Source: a virus
Strand: one strand, 5' to 3'
IMG/VR virus record: IMGVR_UViG_3300031758_000427
Location: 1 to 28,675 of that record
Length of the DNA stretch: 28,675 nucleotides
Shown here: one piece after another, positions 14,594 to 24,800 of the stretch
How the letters are laid out: each line of letters opens with the position of its first letter
Position numbering within the stretch: the first letter of the stretch is position 1
Notes under the pieces: model-generated
What the model saw: the letters and a program-made list of their open reading frames with translations, nothing else
Databases searched by the model: none
What the model was told of the DNA's origin: nothing
Position numbers and translations under genes: made by a program

Positions 14594-15890
14594 TCCCAAC
14601 GGCGTCATGGAACCAACCGCACCCGAGAAAGTTGCTGGCGGATCGTATTTGCCACGATCCACATCTACCGAAGGTGTGGAAGAAATGATTCCGAGAATCA
14701 GTTCTTCTGCTCAAGGCTTTGCCGAAGCCGCAGAGGAAATGGTGCCAAATGTCAGTCCTTCTGCTTCAGCAATGGCACCGTCACAGCCGCCCGCTCAGGG
14801 CATTGCAAACGAGCGCGACATGCGCGGACGAGCCAGCGATGTCAATGACTTCACATTGACGATGCGCGGCATTGCCGATGGCGATCCAGTCGGCATGGAG
14901 ACCTTCGACCTCGGCTTCTTTGAGGACGGAACGCCTGCGATCACCATCAACGGCGCGAATGTCCCGATCAGGCATGAGCAATGGATGACCTTGCTCACCC
15001 AGCGCAACAAGACCCGCGCCGAGGTCAGGATGCGCATGGAGTTCGAACACGACAAGCGCAAGGCTAAGGACGGGATCTCCCGCATCCTTGCCTCTGCTCC
15101 TAGCGTCCCTCCGCAACTCGGTCAGTTGCTGATGACGATCGCCGATCTCGACCCAGCCGCTGCGATGCAGGAGACAAAGCAACTGCTTGTCAGCATGTCG
15201 AAGGACAACGGCCGCGAGCAGATCGGTCGGCTGTCCACGCTCGTGCAGGACAACGCCGTCGGAGTCGAGATGTCTCGACTCAACCGCGAGTTCGAAATGC
15301 AGATTGGTACGGACGAGATGGGCGATCCGATCATGGGCAAGTCATCCGCTGCTCGGCAGCGTTCCGAAGCGTTGGCGAAGGACAAGGATCCTCGCAAGCG
15401 GAAGACGGCATACGCGATCAGCAACATCGATGCGATGTTCCCTCCGAAGGGCATGAAGTCTGATCCGTCGGTCAACGGAAAGCCGATCGGGTTGTTCGAC
15501 ATGATGCTTGGCATGGATGGCGGAGACACGAGCGACTTGTCGCGGTTCGATCTGCTTCGTCATCTCGCCGCGTACAGCGACCTGTGGCCGACCAAGGTTG
15601 ACTGGGTTGACACGCCCGTCTACTCGGACTTCGTCCCCGGCCGACCCGTCAATCCCAACGATGTCGCGAAGTTCCGAACCTACCTGCTTGAACTCGATCA
15701 ATGGGCGAGCGTCGCACTCAAGTGGGACAGGTCGGATCCGCGCGCCATCGACATGATGCTCAATCAGGCTGTACTCGCGAACAAGTTGGTGTACAACCCG
15801 AACATGCTTGAGCAGGGAGCGCAGGGATCGAATGGTTCCAGCGGCAATCAGTCTGCCACGAACGACGAAGACATCGACTTTGGATCGTAA
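14583..15890 (+). CDS. Internal virion protein C (hypothetical)
   Basis: This is a 435-residue protein. I place the start at ATG 14583 (11-base overlap). The frame is open upstream to 14511, but that part is a shadow of the previous gene. The N-terminal 75 residues are disordered and contain an 18-residue-spaced duplication (EEMIPRISSSA at 33-43 and EEMVPNVSPSA at 51-61). The middle is mixed, with a segment ETFDLGFFEDGTPAITINGANVP that reads like a small beta domain seen in other phage internal proteins. Then come helices rich in Met, Arg and Gln, and a C-terminal Asn/Ser/Asp-rich tail. No transglycosylase or peptidase signature was recognised. Its position between ejection proteins and the giant protein suggests a virion-core component. 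Confidence 0.6.
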   Translation: MPIDPNGVMEPTAPEKVAGGSYLPRSTSTEGVEEMIPRISSSAQGFAEAAEEMVPNVSPSASAMAPSQPPAQGIANERDMRGRASDVNDFTLTMRGIADGDPVGMETFDLGFFEDGTPAITINGANVPIRHEQWMTLLTQRNKTRAEVRMRMEFEHDKRKAKDGISRILASAPSVPPQLGQLLMTIADLDPAAAMQETKQLLVSMSKDNGREQIGRLSTLVQDNAVGVEMSRLNREFEMQIGTDEMGDPIMGKSSAARQRSEALAKDKDPRKRKTAYAISNIDAMFPPKGMKSDPSVNGKPIGLFDMMLGMDGGDTSDLSRFDLLRHLAAYSDLWPTKVDWVDTPVYSDFVPGRPVNPNDVAKFRTYLLELDQWASVALKWDRSDPRAIDMMLNQAVLANKLVYNPNMLEQGAQGSNGSSGNQSATNDEDIDFGS

Positions 15891-15893
15891 CCA

Positions 15894-18800
15894 ATGACGC
15901 AGATGAACACGCAGACGCAGACGCAGATCGATCGCATTCGCGCTCGCGAGGCCGCAAAGGCCCGTGAACGCATGGCTGCGCAGGGAATCAAGATGTCATC
16001 TCCCGAAGCGACGGAGATGATGCAGTCTGCGCTGAGTCGAGCCGAAGACAGCGCGTGGAACGCTGCGTACAACAAGGCGATGAAGAACCTGTCCGAGATG
16101 GGAGTCCCGGGCATCGAGGTGATCACCAACGAAGATGACATCAAGTTGATCGGGTCTCCGTATGTCACGGCTGACGATGACATCGAGACCTACGCTCGGC
16201 TCGCTGCCGATCAGTTCACCAAGGGTATGACGCCTACCACTTGGGCCGATTACAACAAGAACAAGCGCGGAGTTGTCCCTGCGTCTTTCCAAGAGATGCT
16301 GGGAAGCGCGCTTGTCTCGTTCGAAGGCTCCGTCGGCATGGCTACGGCTGGCGCTTGGTCGGCGTGGGACATGTACGGCTATGGCGGAAAGATGTGGCAG
16401 GAAGGACCGATCACAGACGAACAGAAGATGCAGCACTTCGCTGGCATGATGGAGGCGCAGCAGACTGGATCAGAGTTCGCGCGGTATTTGTCCACGCCGT
16501 TTGAGTTGGGAAATGTCGCAGAGGAACTCGCTGGTCCTCCGGGCGAGCCTGTGCTTCCAAGCGAGCGGTTTGGAACTCCGGGTGGCGCAGTCGGCGAAAT
16601 GATTGTCAGCGAAGCGGGCAACATCGGTTCGGCGATTGGGTCGATGCCAATGTCAGGTCCGTCGATGCTTGCGCCGAATCCAGCGTTGCGTGCGGTAGCA
16701 ATGGTGCCATTCGCATTCTCGGGATACGGAGATGCGAAGATGGCTCGCTACGACATTTGGCGAGAGCAGGCTCAGATGGCGGAGTATCTCAAAATCGCTC
16801 CGCCTCCGATGCCATCGACTGGGGAGTTCGAAACATGGGGCGGCATCGGCGCAGCCTTTGAGGTCGGATCAGAGTTTGTCGGTGACACCGTTCAGGCTGG
16901 AGCGATCAAACTCGCTGGAGGAGGAAGGCTTGGACGCTGGGGTGGGTCTAGGTTCGTGACATTCATCGACACCTTGCAGGACAGCCTTGCAAGAACCCGT
17001 GGGCCTCTTGGAACAGCCAAGAGACTCGGCGTTGGAGTCGTGGTCCCGGGCGTGACAGAGGGCGCGGAAGAGTTCGTTCCTCACATCGGAGAGCAGGCTC
17101 AGGATCTTGCATCTGAACTGTTCACCCCCGACGATTCGTACTGGGAAGGATCCATCGACCGCGCGCTGTTCAGCGAGAACAGCCTGCACTCCGCCAAGGT
17201 TGGCGCGTACTCGGGCATGATCATGGGCGGCGGCGCGTATGTCGCCAGCCCGACTGCATTCAAGCGACGCAGGGAGGCGCGCGAGGTTGCGGCAGAGGCC
17301 CGCAAGGGAACCGCGTTCGTCACCGAAAGCATCATTGAGGGTCAGAAGACGGATGCGGCAGAACAGATCGCTCCATCTCCGAAGGCAAAGGCGACGCAGA
17401 GACAGCGCGCTCTTGAGAACTTCCGACGCAGCGTCGTTCCTACGCGCAGCAGCGCGATGGCGATGCACCATGTCGAGCAGTTGAGCGCGGGCAATCGAGG
17501 CGTGATGGTCATCGACCCCGCCGACATCGACACGACGCTGACGCCCGAGGTTCGTGAGCGGATGCGCGCACTCGGTATCTCGGAAAAGCCAATCGGGACG
17601 ATCGATGGCAAGAAGGTGTTCGCGGCCAATGGAGATGTCGCTCAGGTCATGGACATGATCAATGCTGGCGATTTCCAAGCCCTTGGCGGAAACCCGCTGC
17701 GCAACGACGGCCAGTTGATGATGGGAGCAGTTGTCCTGAAGGACGCTGGCGGCCGTGTTGTCGAGATCATGCCGTATTCCGATCCGACGCAGATGCACGC
17801 AGCCGCGCCATCGATCGCTGCATACGCGGCTCAGAACGGTCTTACTGTGTCGGCTGTCAATCACGAGACATCCGAGACCTATTCCGACATCAACGACTCC
17901 GTGCGTCGCGTTCAGGATGCCGACGCCGTGCAACTCGGTCTTCCGCAGCGCGAGCGTCAGGCTCCCACGAAGAGGGACACGAACCGAGGTGTTCGCGCTC
18001 TTCGTATGGACATCGAACGAGACGCAAAGGGGAGCAAGTCGAAGCGCAGGGCAAAGGCTTCGGATGCATTCACATCACCCTACCTCACAGCAGAGGAAAT
18101 CGGCGACGCTACAAATGGAGATGTGACCGTCACGGTCACGATGTCTCGTGTTGCCGACCAAGACCTGTCTGACGGAGAACGCAACCTCTCCAAGATGACG
18201 GACGCAAATGCGACCGTCCTCGACGGCAAGATCGTGTTCTCAATCAAGCAGAAGGATGGATCGGTCAAGACGGTCGAGAAGCCCGTGCGCATGGATGGCG
18301 TCTATCTCCCGCAGGTTTCACCTGACGGGATCTTCCTGATGCGCGAGAACGGCACAGCAATGACATCGCGCAGCGCGTTTGCCATTGCGCTTCACGAGAT
18401 GCGGCACCGCACGCTGTCTCGTTCGAAGAACGGCGCTCTGTACTTCGCGAAACTGCTCCAGTTGGATCCTGCCTACGCCATGCGTGGCGGAGCGCAGTAC
18501 ATGCGGCGATTGTTTGAGAACAAGTTCGCTGGGCAGAGCGATGCAAAGATCATCGCCTACTACCGTGGTCTCTACGAGGCAGCGCAGGCAGTTAGGCAGG
18601 GCGTCGCGACTCCCGAGCAGCAGCAGATGGTTGCTGGATCTCGTGTCGATGCGCAGGGACAGCCCATTGGCACGGTTGGATCCGCTCTGTCCGAGGTCCG
18701 CACCTTCTCGGAAGAAAGCGTCACGACAACCTCCAACCGAGCCTTCGGTCAGACGATGACCAAGGCCGCCGAGTGGGAAGGGATCTATCGAGACTCGCAG

Positions 18801-21800
18801 GAGAAGTCGTTCCGTCGGTTCTCGGCGTGGATGGCGAACGCGCTCGTCAAGAACGGCTTCGTCGGACCCGAGGCGCAGCAGGCGCTCTACGAGTTGCGCC
18901 AGCGTCTCGACAATGTCCGCGAAGAGGAGACCAAGATCCACCGCAAGTTCAGCGACACCGTCTCCGAATCGGTGCGAAAGGACTTGGAGACGGCAGCCCG
19001 CAGAGATCAGGCTCGTCAGGCTCTTCGCGGTGGTCAGCCCGCAGGCGCTGCGCCTGCTTCCACGCCGTCCGCAGCACCATCGACGGCTGTTTCTCCTTCT
19101 CTGCGCGAACCGAAGGCTCCGATTGGCATCAACACCATCGGAGGCGACGAAGACAAGCGCCAGCAGATCGAACAGGCGATCTCCGCCGTTCAGGAAGCGC
19201 AGAACGCGCCTCCCGAGCAGCGCGACAGCATGTTGGCGAACGCCATCGGGATGCTGACGCAGATTGCACCGCTTCTCACGCAGACTTCCGCCCAGTTGGC
19301 TCCGAGCAGCGGGGTCACTCGCCCGCAGATGCAGTCGCCGACAGCGCGCCGCATTCCCGAGGCCATGCGTGATGTCGCTCCTGCCGAGCCTGCTCCGCAG
19401 TTGGCTGGCGGCGTCGAACGGGCTGCGCCTGACCTTGAGGCTTCGGCCCGTCGGCAGCGCAACGCGCAGAACGCGATGGCGATCATGCGCGGCGAGACGC
19501 CGTCCGAGCCTGTCGATCTCGGAACGGTCTCCCGCATCGAGCGCGCACGCACATTCATGCAGGATCCCGAGGAGGAGATCCGCATGTCCGTCCGCGAGCG
19601 CCCCGGACGCCGCGAGGCGAACGACGATGTCCGCAGCATCCGCAATGCGTTCATGGAAGAGCGCGGCATCGAGCCTGAGCAGCGCATCGAGGACACCTAC
19701 GCCGAAGTGGATCCCGATTTCGCCAAGCGGCTTGCCGACTGGTTTGAGTCAACCGAAGTCGATTACAACGACCCGAAGATGCTCGCCGCGTACCGCCAGT
19801 TCGGCCGCGAGACGCTCGACCAGTACAACTACCTTCGCGAGAAGGGTTACGAGATGATCCCGTGGGCTGGCGAAGGCCAGCCGTATGCCGACAGCGCGGA
19901 CATGATCGAGGATCTCCGCACGAACAAGCGGCTGTTCTACTACAAGACGATCAACCCGCAGGAGCAGAACTCGTTCGGATCGAACCCGCAGGCGTTCCAA
20001 GAGGCGCTTCGCAAGAACCCGCTGCTGGAGGACGCTGGCGTCGAGGTTCTCGACAGCGAGGGCAACTCGTACCGTCAGACCTACAACGACCTGTTCCGTG
20101 GCGTGCATGACATCCTCGGCCACGGTGCAGAGGGCTTCCAGTTCGGCCCGCGCGGCGAGGAGAACGCCTACCGATCGCACGCGGTGATGTTCTCGCCGCT
20201 TGCCCGTCAGGCTATGGCGACGGAGACCCGTGCGCAGAACTCGTGGGTGAACTACGGGCCGAACCGCCGCAACCCTGACGGGTCGGTGTGGGGTCAGGAA
20301 GACCCCCGATACGGACCGTGGCTTGATCGGCTGAAGAATGGCGAAGGCTACGCCGATCAGAAGCCGATTCTCACGCCGCCCGAGTTCCTCGGCCTGTACT
20401 CGATCCGCGATCAGGCGTCGGGCAGCGATGCGATTTCTGAGCCGTTCTACCACGCTGTGATTTCCGATGGACTCGGTTCCGAATCGCGCATTGTCGGCAA
20501 CACAAGGAAGTTCAAGACATTCGACGAGGCGCGTGAGGCGGCAAAACTGTACGAGCAGCAGTCACGCGAGCCGTTTGTCGATGTGTTCCGCGTGGATGGT
20601 GGTCGCGGTGCTGTTGTTGATGGACAGCGGGACACGCAGCCTGCCAATGACGAGCGCCCTGTGGCATGGATGACGAGTCCGACATCCGCTCGATACTCCA
20701 AGCGCGACGAGAAAGCAAAGCCAGCCAAGGCAACGCGCAAGCCAGCCAAGACAGCCGAGGAGAAGCGCGCTGCGGCAGCGGCGGCCGCGCAGAAGCGCGC
20801 GCAGGCAGCGATCGCCCGTCGCAATGCCAAGGACCGCGCCGCCATCGACAAGGCTCCGAAGATCAGCATCAGCGCGGAGCCGACGGCGCAACCGTTTGTG
20901 TCGAAGCACATCATCGTGCCTGCGATGAAGAAGGACAAGACCTTCTCCAAGGCCAAGGCATACGCCCGCGCTCACGCGCGTGCGCTGGTGCTTCTCGACA
21001 ACAGCAAGTTCATCGGTCAGGTGAACGCGCTCGTCAGTCGCATCGCTCCCGATGTGCCATTCAACTTCGGGAAGAAGGCCATCGACGAGGTCAAGGGCAA
21101 CTTCGCGGGCAGGAACGAACGCGCCATGCGCATCTCGATCGATGGGCTGACCCACGATCAGAATGTCTCGGTCGCGCACCTACTCGGTTCGCTCATGCTT
21201 CAGGAGGCCGTGATTGTTACTGGCCCTGCGACGGCGGAGACTCCTGCCGCAGAGCAGAGTTTGTCCGTGATGTTGTTCACGGATTCCACCGAACCACTTG
21301 CTGCTCGCCAACTGGATCGCATACTCTCCGATCTCGGCAATGCTGTGAACGGAGCCACCACGCACGAAAGTGGTCGTGGCGTTTGGGCGGTTTGGTCTCC
21401 ATACGAGGGCAACCCACTCACCGAAGCGGATTTCGTCGCGAAAGCCAAGCAGGTTGCGGCCCAGCACGGGCTGTCGTTCGAAACGACTAGGGTCCGCAGC
21501 ACCTACAAGCAGATTGGAGATTCCGATGTCTTGGGCCGTATTTCAGAAGGTCTGCGAGGAGCAGGGCGTGAAGATCGTGGAGAATCCGTGGTGGGCGGCT
21601 GGGATCTATGGGTCCAGCCTGCTGCCACAGTCGCCGAAGGGCTTCAAGACGAAGGATTCCAACTCGACATCGCAGGATGGGCTGAACGAGTCGCTGGCCC
21701 CCAAGAAGGCCCAGCGGTCGCGAACGCGATCATCGAAGAACTCGCCAAGCGCGCCACCGAGCGAAAGCATGGACTCGACCCAAGGTTCCTGACGCGGTAC

Positions 21801-24800
21801 GAAGGCAACATGCAGAAGATCGAGGCTGGGTCGAAGATCCCAGCCACGACTACCGCAGAGAATGCCGAGGACTCGTTCAGGGAGGTCGATGCGCTGCTCG
21901 CGCGGCATCCGAATCCGTTTGAGTCGGAGCAGTCGTACCAGCGTTTCCTCGCCGACATGTACGGCGAGCGGACGATTCCGATTTCTCCTTCGCATCTGAT
22001 CGAGCGGATGCGCGACAACTTCGCGGGCATGAAGGCCGACATGCAACTGCGCGAGGACGGCGGACGCCTCACGCACAAGATGATCGACGATGCCATCCAC
22101 GGGCTTGAGATGGCGCAGCGCCTGCGTGCGCTCTACGCGGCTGGCAAGGTGCAGCCCAAGCACACCGTCGCGCTCGCGATGTGGGGCTTCCTGTCGCGCG
22201 GAGTTTCTCCGTACATTCAGGAGAGCCTGTTCCTCGACATCGTGAACTTCCGAGCGAAGAACGGCCGCACATACGGCGACTTCGTGGACATCGCGGTCAA
22301 CTCTGCTTGGGAGCCGAAGAAGCACAACGCGGAGTGGAAGCAGTTCATCGAGGAGTTGTTCGATGTGATGAAGTACCCGCGCATCAAGAGCGACGGGACC
22401 ATCGCGACGGACAAGAATGGCAAGACCATCTACGAGAGCGAAAGCCCCGGCTCGGGCGCGAAGCACAACGCGAACGCATTCGGACGCAACTTCCTCGCGA
22501 ACATCGGCAAGACGGTCACCATCGGCGGGAAGACGCAGACTGGCCTGCTGCACTTCCACAATGCGATCGGCGACCCGAATGTCTCGGGCAAGCAGGTGCG
22601 ACGCATCTTCGCGAGCATCGGCGAGTCTCTCGGCATCGACAACAAGGTCGTTTCGTTCGCGTGCCTCGTCGCTGGCAAGACGGACATCTCCGTCAACGAC
22701 CGCGTGCGCATCGGAGATCACTACAACCGCGACGGCAGGTATCCGAACGCCTACGACGGATTCACGATCGGCTACGAGGTGATCGTCGAGAACACCGTGA
22801 CTGGCTATGTCGAGATGCCGATCGAGTGGAACCCTGATGATGGAACATCCGAGGAGTTCGCCGAGGCATACAAGGCTGCGATCGAGGACGAGAAGGCAAA
22901 GACGGAGCCGATGAAGGGAGAGGGCCGCAACTTGGTTGCCGAGCGTCGCGCCGCCGCGATCAAGCGTTATGGCTCGATGGAGAACGCTCCCGAGTTCCGC
23001 AAGGACTTCCTGTCTCGGCTGATCGACAAGGGATACCTCGACTCATCGAAGTACAAGGTCACGATCGCACCCGTGAAGGCTGGTGGTCTTGCCAGCATGT
23101 TCGATGGCGCTCGCGGCATCGCCTACTACGAGGCGACCGAGCGCGCGATCGATCCGAATGTGGTGTTCTCCGAGATCATCAAGAAGCGTCCCGACCTCAT
23201 CCCCTACGCGCATCATGGCGCGGAGCATTGGCTGAACTGGACGGGCGCTTCGGGTCAGGAGGCCAGCCACAAGACGCTCGACGGCCTCATCGAGATGATC
23301 TCTCGCGGAGAGGATCGCATTGAGGGCGTGTGGGCGAAGGAAGGACGGTACGACACCTACGCCTTCAACGCCGAGTACGGGTTCGTCTCGGAGAACGGTG
23401 ATCTCGTTCGCAAGTACAAGTACGAGATCAACGGCAACACCTACATGATGACGCCGAAGAACTTCGACAAGTTCATCACGGCGGTAACAGACTTCGACTG
23501 GGCTGGACTCAACTGGAAGAAGGCTCCGAAGACGAAGAAGCCGCAGTTCCGAGTCACGACCGACTCGGTGAGTGGTTCCGACCGTCAGACCCCGTGGTAC
23601 GACGATGCGCTCGTCGGTCAGAAGGGCAAGGACAAGATCGAGGAGTTCGCCAAGGAGTTCGGCACGCGGATGTCGCTCCGAGACATGCCGAACGAGGATG
23701 CTCTCGATGCGTTCGCGACTGCGTTCGTGGATTCGTTGAGAAAGAACCCGATTCCACAGGTTGTCTCGTCGGTTCCCGAGAACAACGAGGTCATGCGCGA
23801 GTTCGCGCGGCAGAACATCGCCGCACAGACGCACGAGCAGGCGTATGAACTCTACAAGCGCATGGTCGAGCAGAAGTTCCCGAAGCCGACCATCGCACGC
23901 TACACGATGTACTTCGACAGGAACAACGCCCTGAACGGGATCGTTCCGAACGATGTGTGGTGGCACGGCGGCGGCAGGCAATGGACAACGCCGAACTACG
24001 ACATCAGCCCGAACCAGTTCGGACTGCACATCGGCAACTTCAATCAGGCGTCGTTCTTCTTCCGACGCGCGATTCAGAACACGAGGTGGCAGGAGAACCC
24101 AGTCACCACTCCCGTGATGTTCCCGCTGTATGCCCGTGCTTTCAAGACGATCGAGATCCCTGATCAGGGTTCGTGGGAGCCTGAGCGAATACTGAAGGGT
24201 ATGCGCGAGGTCGGCCTGATCGACATCGGCGAGCAGCGACAGGTTCTGACTGACATGTACGCTTCTGTGTCCGCGAAGTCACCTTCAAACTCGGATGAGA
24301 ATGGTTGGCAGGTGTTACTGAACGGATCGACGGTGCTGAACATTTTCGACGAGTCAGACGCTGCCAAGATGCGTGACTGCAACATTTGGCTGCGCGAGTG
24401 GCTTGCCGAGCGCGACATCGACGCCATTCGGTATCAGAACTACATCGAGGGTCAGACTCGATCCGACTTCATGGAAGAGCCGAGCATGTTCGGCATCGAG
24501 ACCGAGGCGAAGGAGAAGTACAGGAAGGACTGGGAGCGCAAGGAATACGATTTCGCCGACTGGATGATCAGCGCGCCGAGGACGGACGGGACCGTTGACA
24601 AGCGGCTTGTGATGGAGAAGAAGAAGGAAATCTTCGGCGACCTGAGCAGCATCATCGTGTGGAACACGGGTCAGGTGAAGAGCGCGTCTGCCGACGATGT
24701 CGGCTTCAGAACCTCGATGTCCGACATCAGGGCTTCGATGCGCCATCAGCCTCCTGCCGTGGTCAACATGTACCCCGAGGTCTTCAGCAGCGACGAAGCG

